In this document: positions 26,719 to 36,600 of the stretch, one piece after another | Position numbering within the stretch: position 1 is the first letter of the stretch | Layout: every line of letters begins with the position of its first letter | Origin: Gammaproteobacteria bacterium | GTDB taxonomy: Bacteria > Pseudomonadota > Gammaproteobacteria > Arenicellales > JAANXG01 | Assembly (NCBI GenBank): GCA_024639325.1 | Contig: JAHEIO010000016.1 | Location: forward strand, 1 to 60,874 | Direction: 5' to 3' | DNA: 60,874 nt | Made by a program: the position numbers and the translations under genes | The notes under the pieces: generated by a model | The model's input: the letters and a program-made list of their open reading frames with translations, nothing else | What the model was told of the DNA's origin: nothing | The model's database searches: none

Positions 26719-27185
26719 TTCGAAGTTTCCTTTTGGGCGAGGTGTTGTTCGTTCAAGAAAGTTTCGAGGATCAGCCTTGCGGCGACCTGATCCTTTATTG
26801 CAACAGCGCTTCGTCTATCCTGCGCGGACAGGGCTTGACGCGCAGCTTCGGTGCTCAAGAACTCGTTAACCCAATACACTGTCAGATTGTAGCGGTTCGC
26901 CAGTGTTTGCCCAAATCGTCTCGCAAGCCGGCTCATGTTGGTCTCGTCACCCCGGGTGTCGAGAGGCAATCCAACGACGAATGCGGCCGGCCGCCAGACC
27001 TCGACATGTTCGGATATGCGCCGCCAGTCGGGCGATGATCCCTTGACCCGCACGGTATCCAGCTCCCGGGCGGTGCGGGTCAGTGCCTGCCCCACGGCGA
27101 TGCCGATTTTTCTTGCTCCATAGTCGAAGCCGAGGTAGGTCAGGTTTGAATGGCGCCTCCCGGAGCCGGTCCCGGTTAGCGTCAA
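26715..27185 (-). CDS. ruvX: Putative Holliday junction resolvase RuvX (YqgF)
   Basis: 156 residues, RNase-H-like fold, linked to 16S rRNA 5' processing and proposed as a Holliday junction resolvase. Signatures are LGFDYGARKIGIAV (18-31) with the first catalytic Asp, VVGLPLD in the middle, VNEFLSTEAA (usually DERLST/DEA) and an Asp near IKDQVAARLILE. The usual WDERLST is here WVNEFLST, with Asn in place of the Asp, a small departure. The start is TTG, four bases overlapping yqgE. Confidence 0.92.
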   Translation of the reverse strand: MTLTGTGSGRRHSNLTYLGFDYGARKIGIAVGQALTRTARELDTVRVKGSSPDWRRISEHVEVWRPAAFVVGLPLDTRGDETNMSRLARRFGQTLANRYNLTVYWVNEFLSTEAARQALSAQDRRSAVAIKDQVAARLILETFLNEQHLAQKETSN

Positions 27186-27745
27186 GCGTGTCCCGCGTCG
27201 GTGGATAGCAGGCTCAAATCAACGCCCAGCAGTGCGGCGGCCTCTTCCCAGCGCTGCTGCACCGGCGTGGAGAACATAAGCTCGTTGTCCGCGGGCAGGT
27301 GCAACCACGCGTTTTCCGTGATCTCGCGTTCCAGCTGCCCCGCTCCCCACCCGGCATATCCAAGGGCGAGGAGGGCACGTTCCGGTCCGGCATTTCTGGC
27401 CATTGCCTCCAGTATATCCCTGGAGGTGGTGAGAGCCGTCCGGTCGCTGATTTTGAGAGTGGAATCCCAGTCCCCGATGTCTTCGTGCAGGATGAAGCCG
27501 CGCTCCATCTGGACCGGTCCGCCATAATAGACACGCGCATCTGACTTGACCGAAAGCGCACGATCGATTTTCATCTGGTCCAGTACGTCACCCACGGTCA
27601 GGTCGATGATCCGATTGATTACGATGCCGAGGGCGCCCTCGTCGCTATGCTGGCAGATATAGGTTACAGTTTGTTCGAAATTCGGGTCCTTCATCGCCGG
27701 CATGGCGATGAGGAAGTTATTTGCCAGGGAGTGTGTTCCTTCCAT
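27182..27745 (-). CDS. yqgE: YqgE/AlgH family protein (DUF179)
   Basis: 187 residues, the standard length. Signatures are NNFLIAMPAMKDPNFEQTV (9-27), HSDEGALGIVINR (33-45), YYGGPVQMERGFILH and LALGYAGWGAGQLE (about 127-140). The biochemical role is unknown; the name AlgH comes from an alginate phenotype in Pseudomonas. It precedes ruvX in nearly all gammaproteobacteria. The start is ATG at 27745, 60 bp after the tonB stop; a dispersed-repeat copy fills the gap. Confidence 0.95.
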   Translation of the reverse strand: MEGTHSLANNFLIAMPAMKDPNFEQTVTYICQHSDEGALGIVINRIIDLTVGDVLDQMKIDRALSVKSDARVYYGGPVQMERGFILHEDIGDWDSTLKISDRTALTTSRDILEAMARNAGPERALLALGYAGWGAGQLEREITENAWLHLPADNELMFSTPVQQRWEEAAALLGVDLSLLSTDAGHA

Positions 27746-27781
27746 GGGAGCAATAATATCAGGTATCCGCCCGACTGGGTG

Positions 27782-27809
27782 CGGGATCCTGATGAGAAAT
27801 GCGGGCTAG
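27782..27809 (-). repeat. CTAG-type dispersed repeat, copy 6 (short)
   Basis: On the minus strand CTAGCCCGCATTTCTCATC (27809-27791) is the terminal box, followed by AGGATCCCG. The tonB stop codon is the TAG of this CTAG. The continuation up to 27757 forms an imperfect inverted repeat (ATCAGG at both ends) and departs from the longer copies after ATCCCG. Confidence 0.75.
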
Positions 27810-28708
27810 CGGCTGGTAAGTTTGTTGCCCCGGACGAACTGCCAGGTACGGGTAATATGCAGAATGTCGACCTCCTCCCTGATATTTCTCGGGAACGGCT
27901 TGAAGGGAGCCGATAGTCTTACGATTCTGACCGCGGCATCGTCCAGTACTTTGAATCCGGACGGCCTGATGATATTGATGGCGTGGATACTTCCATTCGC
28001 CGTGATCTCTACATCCAGTACGAGTTGCCCGGTGATTTTTTGTTTTTTGGCCTGTTCCGGGTAGTTTAGGTTGCCCACCGTTTCAACTTTTGCCCGCCAT
28101 GCTTCCATATACGTTGCATACTTGTACTCCTTGGTACGGGCGCTCAGAAACTTGCGGCGAGGGCGCTTCTGATATTCATCCCAAAACTGGCTTATTTCCG
28201 CACTTAGCCGGGAGCGTTCCTGTTGCGTGATCTGTTTCTGGATCAAACCCGTCTTTGCCTTTTGTTCGGCCGCACGTTTCTTTTGCTTCTGGGGATCCAG
28301 CATGGCAAGTTTGGTCGGCGCGTCCACGTCCTGGGTCAGTACCCTGGGTTCCGGCCTGGCCGAATCCGGCAGGGGCGGCGACTCGATACGGGCAACGGGT
28401 AGGCTTTTAGACGTCACCGGCTTCGGTTCCATGGGCAGCGGGCTTCTTGCAATCACGGGTGCGTCGGAATCGCCGCCGCCATCCTGATTGGCCTGGGCCA
28501 GGAAATCCGCCTTGTCGGGCTCGGTGTCGCTGCGCGAATTGACCAGGGTGATTTCGAGGGTGGGCAGCGGGTCGGTTTGCGAGTTCAGTTGGGGCACCGT
28601 GAAGCTGATGCCCAGGATTATCACCATGTGAAACAGGATCGAGCCAAATGTGGTCAGGCCAAGCCGATCGCTGCTGGTAAAACCCGGGATGTTTTCGGCA
28701 AGTTCCAA
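27806..28708 (-). CDS. tonB: TonB family energy transducer
   Basis: 300 residues. A single N-terminal membrane helix spans about 20-42. A proline-rich periplasmic linker covers about 45-120, a charged helical stretch 135-200, and a C-terminal TonB domain 205-295 (YPEQAKKQKITGQLVLDVEI...GSIHAINI). TonB transmits proton-motive energy to outer-membrane receptors. In P. aeruginosa the gene at this place (tonB3) is needed for twitching motility, which fits its position before gshB and the pil genes. The start is TTG at 28708. The stop TAG belongs to a dispersed repeat. No exbB/exbD partner is in the window. Confidence 0.9.
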   Translation of the reverse strand: MELAENIPGFTSSDRLGLTTFGSILFHMVIILGISFTVPQLNSQTDPLPTLEITLVNSRSDTEPDKADFLAQANQDGGGDSDAPVIARSPLPMEPKPVTSKSLPVARIESPPLPDSARPEPRVLTQDVDAPTKLAMLDPQKQKKRAAEQKAKTGLIQKQITQQERSRLSAEISQFWDEYQKRPRRKFLSARTKEYKYATYMEAWRAKVETVGNLNYPEQAKKQKITGQLVLDVEITANGSIHAINIIRPSGFKVLDDAAVRIVRLSAPFKPFPRNIREEVDILHITRTWQFVRGNKLTSR

Positions 28709-28728
28709 GAGCTGGTGTTCCCTGCTGA

Positions 28729-29682
28729 CTAACGATCCTGGATCAATGTCTCAATTGCGTCCAGGAGCTTGCCGCCAATGTTCTGGTCGTAGATTCGATC
28801 CAGTTCCCTGATACCGGTCGGACTGGTCACGTTGATTTCGGTCAGAAAGTCCCCGATTATGTCGAGGCCGGAAAACACAATGCCTTTTTCTTTCAGCACC
28901 GGACCGACCTGGTGGCAAATCCACAGGTCGCGCTCGGACAGGAGTTTGCCAATGCCTTTCGCCCCCGCCGCAAGATTTCCCCTGAGTTCGCCCGGCGCCG
29001 GGACGCGGGCCAGTGCATAAGGTACGGGTTCTCCATTGATCATGAGGACGCGCTTGTCGCCTTCACTTATTTCCTCAATAAAACTTTGTGCCATGATGTA
29101 CCGGCTCTGATGATGCGTCAGGACTTCCATGATCACGCTTAGGTTCGGATCCGCTTTGCCGACGCGAAAAACGGAAGCTCCTCCCATGCCTTCCAGCGGC
29201 TTCAGGATGATATCCTGATGTTTCTCCAGAAAAGCCCTGATGTCCTGATACTCTCGTGTAACCAGCGTAGGTGGCGTACACTCGGGAAACCAGGCGGTGA
29301 ACATTTTTTCATTTGCATCGCGCAGTGCCTGCGGCTTGTTGACCACGAGCACACCGGCGTATTCAGCCCGCTCGAGGATGTAAGAGCAGTAAATGTACTC
29401 CGTGTCGAACGGGGGATCCTTACGCATCAGGATGGCGTCGAGCATCGCGAGGTCGCTGTCACTGACGTCGGACAAGCGGTACCATGGATCACCGTCGAAC
29501 TGAAATTCGAGGCGCCTCGCTCGCGCGCGCGCCTGACCCTCGTAGAGATACATGTCGTTCATTTCCATGTACTCGATGATCCAGTTTCTCTTCTGCGCTT
29601 CGCGCAACATCGCATAGGTGGAGTCTTTTGCGGTGTTGACGGATTCGATTGGATCCATGACCACTCCGAGGCGTATTGTCAT
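28729..29682 (-). CDS. gshB: Glutathione synthetase GshB
   Basis: Joins gamma-glutamylcysteine and glycine using ATP. 317 residues (E. coli 316), ATP-grasp fold. The N terminus is MTIRLGVVMDPIESV, then MRKDPPFDTEYIYCSYIL in the substrate domain and KPLEGMGGASVFRV in the ATP-binding loop, with INVTSPTGIREL near the end. I chose ATG at 29682 because it matches the family N terminus; an in-frame frame opening at 29715 adds 11 unsupported residues. GCGAGGG lies upstream. Confidence 0.97.
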   Translation of the reverse strand: MTIRLGVVMDPIESVNTAKDSTYAMLREAQKRNWIIEYMEMNDMYLYEGQARARARRLEFQFDGDPWYRLSDVSDSDLAMLDAILMRKDPPFDTEYIYCSYILERAEYAGVLVVNKPQALRDANEKMFTAWFPECTPPTLVTREYQDIRAFLEKHQDIILKPLEGMGGASVFRVGKADPNLSVIMEVLTHHQSRYIMAQSFIEEISEGDKRVLMINGEPVPYALARVPAPGELRGNLAAGAKGIGKLLSERDLWICHQVGPVLKEKGIVFSGLDIIGDFLTEINVTSPTGIRELDRIYDQNIGGKLLDAIETLIQDR

Positions 29683-30105
29683 GGCTGGTAACACCCTCGC
29701 AGGCGGCGAACACACGGAAGCGCCGGTTCGGTCCGATCGCGGCCGCGTCGCCGGTGCGGTGCGGGAAAGAGATAGGCGGGGGCAAACATCGAGGCTTCAT
29801 TCTCCGGCATGACGGATCAGGACCATTATAGTGCCGTGCGCTGCGTTCCGCGATCCGTTACGATAAAATCTTGTTGAATTTGGTAGAAAAATCATAAATT
29901 TACTGCTATTTTTCAGAAATCACATGAATATTGGGCGACCTCCACTCCGGGTGGTGTCTATGGCGGCATACGCGGCCGGGATCAGCGTGGTCGTTGGTCA
30001 CCGGAAATATAGACTATGCTTGTCATATACGCGGTGGGCGCTGTAGGGGGGCGCTCGACATCGTAACGTTTAAAACTCTCGGATGCTAGGTTGGTAGAGG
30101 ATACG
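29683..30105. other. Divergent intergenic region gshB / pilG
   Basis: About 420 bases. On the minus strand TATAAT at 29830-29825 is a good -10 for gshB, although its leader would be near 135 bases. An AT-rich block at 29868-29932 probably contains the pilG-side promoter, but I cannot pick hexamers with conviction. A 14-base match to the dispersed repeat (GGCAAACATCGAGG, 29781-29794) may be a remnant. No gene is supportable. Confidence 0.45.
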
Positions 30106-30486
30106 ATGACGATCAAAGTCATGGTCATCGACGATAGCAAGACTATTCGCAAAACCACGGAAGCGTTGCTGTCCAGAGCTGGTTTCGATGTCCTGACCGC
30201 CTCGGATGGATTCGAGGCGATGTCTGTAATCACGGACAACCACCCCGATATCATTTTTGTAGACATCATGATGCCGCGATTGGATGGATACCAGACATGC
30301 ACCCTGATCAAGAACAACCGGCATTTTAAAAAAATACCCGTAATCATGCTGTCTAGCAAGGACGGACTGTTTGATCGTGCCAGGGGCCGCATTGCGGGAT
30401 CTGAGCAGCATATCAACAAGCCGTTTACCGAGGTGGACCTGATATCGGCAATCAACAAACATGTGAGTGAGACGGTGTCGCACTGA
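30106..30486 (+). CDS. pilG: Twitching motility response regulator PilG
   Basis: 126-residue stand-alone receiver domain, CheY-like, phosphorylated by ChpA and promoting pilus extension. Acidic pocket Asp9/Asp10 (VIDDSKTIRKTTEALL), phosphoacceptor Asp53 in FVDIMMPRLDGY, switch residue Ser in MLSSKDG and Lys in INKPF. I chose ATG at 30106, with GTAGAGG upstream, over TTG at 30091. First gene of pilG-pilH-pilI-pilJ-chpA, divergent from gshB as in Pseudomonas. Confidence 0.95.
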   Translation: MTIKVMVIDDSKTIRKTTEALLSRAGFDVLTASDGFEAMSVITDNHPDIIFVDIMMPRLDGYQTCTLIKNNRHFKKIPVIMLSSKDGLFDRARGRIAGSEQHINKPFTEVDLISAINKHVSETVSH

Positions 30487-30547
30487 CCTGGTTGGAATCC
30501 AGGAGGAGATGCACGTTTCCAAGAACAAATGATCTGGCGAGGTAAAA

Positions 30548-30910
30548 TTGGTAGCTGATAAAGTACTTGTAGTCGATGATTCCCCCACCGACCTGCATTT
30601 GATCACGGGGTATCTGGTAAACAACGGCTACACGGCCCTGTCGGCGTCGAGCGGGGAGGAGGCGCTTACCCGTGCTTATATGGACAAGCCGGATCTGATC
30701 CTGATGGATATCGTGATGCCGGGCATGAACGGATATGAAGCCACCCGGGCACTCAGAACGAATCCCAATACCGCCTCTATCCCCATTATGATTATCTCTT
30801 CGAGGAGGCAGGATTCCGACAGAATATGGGGTATGCGGCAGGGGGCGAAGGACTATCTCGTCAAACCTATCTCAGAGGAGGCCCTGATTGAGAAAATCAG
30901 GGCGTTGTAG
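30548..30910 (+). CDS. pilH: Twitching motility response regulator PilH
   Basis: 120-residue CheY-like receiver. Acidic pair Asp10/Asp11 (VVDDSPTDLHLI), phosphoacceptor Asp54 in LMDIVMPGMNG, and RQGAKDYLVKPISEE near the C terminus, which is the PilH signature. In Pseudomonas it antagonises PilG and favours retraction or acts as a phosphate sink. The start is TTG at 30548, preceded by GCGAGG; no ATG fits. It lies 61 bp after pilG. Confidence 0.94.
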   Translation: MVADKVLVVDDSPTDLHLITGYLVNNGYTALSASSGEEALTRAYMDKPDLILMDIVMPGMNGYEATRALRTNPNTASIPIMIISSRRQDSDRIWGMRQGAKDYLVKPISEEALIEKIRAL

Positions 30911-30925
30911 GTAGGTCCGTTTCAT

Positions 30926-31480
30926 ATGTCCGATTCCCGTGAACATCCGGTCGAGATCCTGTGGCGCATGCAGCGGGAGGCCATGACAGCCGGCCACGCG
31001 CTCGCGGAAAAGGACCAGGGTGACCAAATATGGGGCGGGCTGGCATTCCGGGTCGGTGACTATTTTCTTGTCACCGAGTTGACCAGCATCATTGATGTGC
31101 TCGACTGCCCCGCGATAACGCCGGTTCCGGGCACGCATGCGTGGGTGATGGGGATCTGCAACGTGCGCGGCAAGCTGTTTTCGGTTGTGGATTTCGGGCT
31201 GTTTCTCGGCGTGGCTCCTCGCGGGACCGCGAGGGAAGGCAGGATTCTCGTAATAAACAACGAGGATCTCGGTTGCACCTTGTTCGTTCCCAAGATATTC
31301 GGTTTGCGCTACTTCACGGAGGACCAGATGAATCAGGACACGTCCGGTTTGGACGAGGCGATTCGGCCATATGTCGATCGGACCTTCGTTCAAGGTGACC
31401 GTACGTGGGCGGTTTTATCGCTGGAACGGCTGATCACCGACGAAAAGTTTCTGCATGTTAAGGACAGCGCCTTTAAGTGA
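30926..31480 (+). CDS. pilI: CheW-like coupling protein PilI
   Basis: 184 residues. A CheW domain occupies about 40-175, with VGDYFLVTELTSIIDVLD and the conserved WVMGICNVRGKLFSVVDF (about 73-90), which in CheW contacts receptor and kinase. It couples PilJ to ChpA. The start is ATG at 30926, 15 bp after pilH. Confidence 0.94.
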   Translation: MSDSREHPVEILWRMQREAMTAGHALAEKDQGDQIWGGLAFRVGDYFLVTELTSIIDVLDCPAITPVPGTHAWVMGICNVRGKLFSVVDFGLFLGVAPRGTAREGRILVINNEDLGCTLFVPKIFGLRYFTEDQMNQDTSGLDEAIRPYVDRTFVQGDRTWAVLSLERLITDEKFLHVKDSAFK

Positions 31481-31492
31481 CGGGGTAAACGG

Positions 31493-33616
31493 ATGGCGAC
31501 AGTACAAGGCTTAATCGACGAGAGTCCGGATATCAATGAGTCGCTGAGCGGCGACGTCGAAAACGTATCCGCCGCTGTACCCGAAGACAGCCTGATTCCG
31601 GAAAATGACATGTACGATCTGGAAGACGCGACGTACGAACCGGAAAACAACGGAATACTCGAAAGCGTACCTATTCTGATTACAGGCGTGATAATTTCTA
31701 TCGTCGCGCTGGTGCTCCTGCAGGCATTCGAAACGCGCCATGCCGCCAGTAAGGCTGAATTCATCGAGCGCTCGTCGAAGCTGCTGGCGTTGTCTCAGCA
31801 GGTATCCATAGATTCGAACAAGGCTACCCAGGGCGACGATAACGCGTTTACTTCGCTGCGTGACGCGAAACAATCGGCTGCATCGATTATTGACTCTCTC
31901 GACAGGGGCGACGCGGAGAGAAGCGCGGCACCATTGCCGGAGGCCCAAATATCATGGCTGGACCCCGTCAGGTCTCATTGGAGAGAGGTCGAAACCAACG
32001 TCGATACCATCCTAGGATTTCGTGACTCGCTGTCCAACACGCGTGACCAGGTCAAGCTGGTCAATGAACTTGCACCGCTTCTCCTGGCGCGTTCGGATGA
32101 AGTGGTTGACGCGGTCATCGTCGAGTCAGGAGATGCGTCGCTTGTCAACGAAGCCGCGCGTCAGCGCGGGCTCAGCCAGAGGATCGTCAAAGATGTAAAC
32201 ATCTATGCAAAAGGCGAGGTCGATGCGGCCGCCGCCGCCGGCCAGATTGGGAGGGATCTAGCGGAGTTTCAGACCGCCATCTCCCAGCTGCGCAGAACGG
32301 GCGGTCCCATAACGCAGGCAAGGTTGGAGGATGCTGACAAGACCTTCAATACCATGCTGGCTTCGATTTCCAGCGTATTCAAAGACGCGGCGGGCTTTTT
32401 CGAAGCGCAAAACGCTGCGCTGACGGTGCAGGAATCCACCGATGAACTGCTGCCTGCGGTGCAGGATCTCGTGCGAGGGATCACCAATGCGAAGCCCGCC
32501 GGGATCACCGCGTATCTGCCCTGGCTCATCGGTGCGGTAATCGTCGTGCTACTGTTCCTGCTCGGGCGGGCATTGATCAACGACGCCCGCATCAGGGCGG
32601 AACTCAGCGCGAAACAAAACCGGGACACCCAGGACGCGATCTTGAAGCTGCTGGACGAAATGGGCAGCCTGGCTGACGGCGATCTGACCATCGAGGCGGA
32701 AGTGACCGATCAGATTACCGGTGCAATCGCCGACTCGGTGAATTTCGCGGTCAAGGAAATGCGTGGTCTTGTCACTCGAATCAACGACGCGTCACGCCAG
32801 GTAGCCAAGGAGTCGCAGGCAACTTCCGCCACCGCGCAGGCCTTGTTGATCGCGAGCGCCAAACAGGCCAGTCAAATCACCAAGACCGCCGAAACCGTTG
32901 AGTCTATGTCCACTTCCATGGAAGAAATGTCTACAGGAGCCCTGCGCTCGGCTGAGGTCGCGAAGAACTCCGTGGAGGTGGCGAAAAGAGGGGCCCGTGC
33001 GGTGCGGGAAACAATCCGCGGTATGGACGGAATGCGCGATCAGATACAGGAGACTTCCAAACGAATCAAGCGGCTTGGGGAAAGCTCGCAGCAGATTAGC
33101 GATATCGTTGGGTTGATCGATGATATTGCGGAGCAAACCAATATTCTGTCGCTGAACGCCGCAATCCAGGCTGCCATGGCCGGAGAAGCGGGCAAAGGAT
33201 TCGCCGTGGTTGCCGATGAAGTCCAGAGACTGGCGGAGCGGTCCGCCGAGGCGACCAAGCAGATCAACAGCCTGGTTCGGAACATTCAATCCGACACCAA
33301 TGAGGCGGTGATTTCCATGGAGCACGCGACCCAGGGCGTTGTCGACGGTACCCGAGTGGCCAACGGTGCGGGTCAGGCGCTCAACGAAATCGAAAACGTT
33401 TCTAAGCACATGTCCGGATTGATTGGAAGCATGGCGCAGACAGCCCACGCGCAGTCAGAGTCCGCGACCGACGTCTCGGCACAAATGAAATTTATACGTG
33501 ACGTAACGCGGAACACCGCACAGAATGCGAAGCACACCGCGGAGTCTATTGGGAAACTTACGCGCCTGGCACGGGACCTCGAGCAATCCGTTGCCGGCTT
33601 CAGAATCCCCGGTTAG
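31493..33616 (+). CDS. pilJ: Twitching motility methyl-accepting chemoreceptor PilJ
   Basis: 707 residues. TM1 lies at about 58-80, a periplasmic helical sensor at 80-338, and TM2 at about 340-362. A HAMP-like segment follows, then a long cytoplasmic coiled coil with the hairpin tip [20 protein letters not shown] (about 537-556), nearly invariant in MCPs, with [15 protein letters not shown] just after. The 57-residue acidic cytoplasmic N-terminal extension before TM1 is noticeable. Signals through PilI to ChpA. Normally the gene is followed by pilK, a CheR methyltransferase; here chpA follows directly. Confidence 0.95.
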   Translation: MATVQGLIDESPDINESLSGDVENVSAAVPEDSLIPENDMYDLEDATYEPENNGILESVPILITGVIISIVALVLLQAFETRHAASKAEFIERSSKLLALSQQVSIDSNKATQGDDNAFTSLRDAKQSAASIIDSLDRGDAERSAAPLPEAQISWLDPVRSHWREVETNVDTILGFRDSLSNTRDQVKLVNELAPLLLARSDEVVDAVIVESGDASLVNEAARQRGLSQRIVKDVNIYAKGEVDAAAAAGQIGRDLAEFQTAISQLRRTGGPITQARLEDADKTFNTMLASISSVFKDAAGFFEAQNAALTVQESTDELLPAVQDLVRGITNAKPAGITAYLPWLIGAVIVVLLFLLGRALINDARIRAELSAKQNRDTQDAILKLLDEMGSLADGDLTIEAEVTDQITGAIADSVNFAVKEMRGLVTRINDASRQVAKESQATSATAQALLIASAKQASQITKTAETVESMSTSMEEMSTGALRSAEVAKNSVEVAKRGARAVRETIRGMDGMRDQIQETSKRIKRLGESSQQISDIVGLIDDIAEQTNILSLNAAIQAAMAGEAGKGFAVVADEVQRLAERSAEATKQINSLVRNIQSDTNEAVISMEHATQGVVDGTRVANGAGQALNEIENVSKHMSGLIGSMAQTAHAQSESATDVSAQMKFIRDVTRNTAQNAKHTAESIGKLTRLARDLEQSVAGFRIPG

Positions 33617-33655
33617 CCTGCATATTGCATCGGGACATTAGGACTTCTCAACACG

Positions 33656-36600
33656 ATGAGCAACGTCGGCATCATTGAGTTCGGCACGCTGAATTGGGTC
33701 AAGCGCGAGATCGACCATACCCTCGACTGCGCGCGCGAGGCCATCGAAGGATTCAGCAGTCAAGCCGGCGACACAACGCCGCTGAGACTGTTCGTAAACC
33801 ATCTTCACCAGGTCGTGGGGACCTTGCAGATGGTCGAGTTGGATGGCGCAGCCATGCTGGCCAGCGAGGCCGAACTGCTGGCAAGTACTCTGATCAATGA
33901 CGACGGGCGAAGCGCCGCGGAGCCGGCCGAAACCGTCATTCCGTTGCTGGATTCGAGTCTTCGCTATCTTTCCACCTATCTGCAAAGGTTGCAGCAGGGG
34001 AAGACGGATGCATTGGTCAGCAATCTGCAGCACATCAACGAACTGCGCCGGGCCCGGGGACAACACCCCTTGGACGTGTTTTCAATTTTCGATCCGAATC
34101 TCGATGTCTATCCAGCCAGACCGCCCGGGCACGAACACATGGATGAAGCCGGTTACAAGGAAAAAGTGCGGGAAATAAGGAGGGGATTTCAAAAATCGCT
34201 GCTCAAGTGGCTGCAAAGCTCTGATATCGAGGCACTTCATGTCATCACGGCGCTGACCCGGGAGTTGCAGGATATCGCGCGATTCAACAGTGTCGTCCAA
34301 CTGTGGTGGATAGCCAGTGCGTACTCGGAGATGATGGCATTGAGCCCTGAAGATGAAGGCGTTGCACACAAACATGTGCCGGCGCGACTCGATCAGCTCT
34401 TGCGCAAACTCATCGATCAGGGCGAAGCGGCTCTGGTCAGGGAAAGGGAGAATACGCTGCTCAGGGAGATGTTGTACGACATCGGAAGCTCATCGTGTAA
34501 CAGCAAGCTGCTAACCGAGATCAGGCACGCATTCAACCTCAACGAGATACTGCGCGGAGAGGTGGATGAAAATGAGCAAAGATTCGCCAGCATTCCCGTG
34601 GACCTGGAAGAAAAGCTCGAAGGTGAGATCAGGTCGATCAAGCAGGAGGTAGTCGATTATTTTGGTTCGAGTGCGCGCGCCGAAGACAAGCGTCAACTAA
34701 TCAAGGACAAACTCCTGCGGAGCGCCGAGCAATTGCAGCAATACGGATTGAATGACCTGGTCGGATTGATCAGGGAAACAGTGAGCGTGATGGACCTGGC
34801 CGGGGCGGAGGATTTTGGCACTGACGGCCATCAGGCGGCCGCTTTCCAGGTGGCGGAAGCGCTGTTGTTCCTGGAAGAGACGCTGAAGCGGCGGGATAAG
34901 CTCGACCAGGACTGGCTCGATACTCTGAATGAAAAATTCGAGCGGATGCGAATGCTGAGCAAGATCGAAGGTCACGAAGGAGACCCAAAACGATTGAGCG
35001 TCGCCAGGCCGACGGATTCAGAAGTCAAACGATTGTTGCCGCGGGTGGCAGGTGAAATATATATCTGTCTGAATGCGGCGGAGGAAGCGCTCGAGGCTTA
35101 TGCCCGCGAACCGGACCAGCCCCGCAACCTGGAAGGCGCGCGCGAGAAACTCTCCCACGTTCAAGGCGTGTTGCAGATGCTTGGCCAGTACAAGGCCGCG
35201 GACATGCTTTCCACCACCAAAGATTACATCGAAAAGCTTGAACGAGGTGACATCGAATCATCCGACAGGCTGATCGATTCACTCGCCGTGGCGGTAGGTA
35301 CCGCAGAGAGGTTCGTCGATGGTCTTGAGCACGGCCGTCCCCATGTGCACGAGATGGTGGATCGGGCCATCCAGGAACTGGACGATGTGCTCACGGCGCA
35401 CGAGTTGGTCGAATTCGATGCCGGGAAAACCATCGGCGCATTGCATCAGTATCTTGACGACTGGCTGAATGACACTTCTGACCACCGGGCGTTCAGTCAT
35501 CTTCGCGGCGGGCTCAGGGAGATTTCGGCTGCCGCGACAGTCAAAAACCAGCCCAGGCTGCGTCGCATTGCGCAGGAAATGAATAACCTGTTCGATATCG
35601 TAACCGAGGACCCCGCGTTTCTGTCTCCTGAAATAGAGAGCACCCTGAGAAGGTCGTGGTCGACGCTTGCCGGCATGGCGCCCGGGTTGGTCGGAGACCA
35701 GCCTTCCGCTGAAGTGGGACCCGACCGTGGCGCTGCGGTGGAATCCGACATGGATTTCGATATTCGTGAGCTATTCAGGGAAGAGGCGAAGGAATGCATC
35801 TCTATCATCGAAGTGCTTATCCGGAAGTGGCAAGGCGGCGATGCGGACGACCAACTGTTTGCCGATCTGAGGCGACAGTTTCATACGCTCAAAGGGAGCG
35901 GCCGCACCGCGGGCGCCACGCCCGTCGCGGAGCTGTCGTGGATCGCGGAGAGCCTACTTAATGACGCGCTGGATCGCGGTATGGAAGTCAGCGATGAAGT
36001 GATGGCGTTCGCAGACGACGCCGGGGCCGCGGTGTCGCGGGGGGCCGAAGACGAAGAATTTGGCGCGGACGTCATTGACCTGGAGCAATGGGCGGCACGG
36101 GCGGATGGAATTCGGACCGCTCGAACTGATTCCGTGGAGCCCCCTGTTTCTTCGGAAGACCCTGGTCTGGAACAAAATGCTGCCGCCGAACGGCGCCAAA
36201 TCGTCGAGTTGGCCGACGATGAGGCGCCGGGCGAATCCCCGGCGCCGGCGCTAGATGATACGGTAATCAGGATCTTTACCCAGGAAACCCTCAATCATCT
36301 CGGTACCATAAGAAACTTCCTTGGCGCCGCAACCACCGCAGTGTCTCCCGAGCTATTGCTGGCGGTTCATACCCTGGGTGGAACTTCCCGCTCCCTGCAT
36401 CTGGTCGAGATGTCAAATCTTTTCCGCGCGCTGGACGAACACCTCAATCGTATCCGGCAGAAGGGTGAGGCGCTCGTTGAGGTCGAATGCAGGATACTGG
36501 ATAAGGCGGCGATACTGTCGGCGCAGGTGCTCGACCGTCTCAATACGGACCGTACCTTCCCCGCGTCGGTTCGCACTGAATTCGACGGTTTACATGAGGA

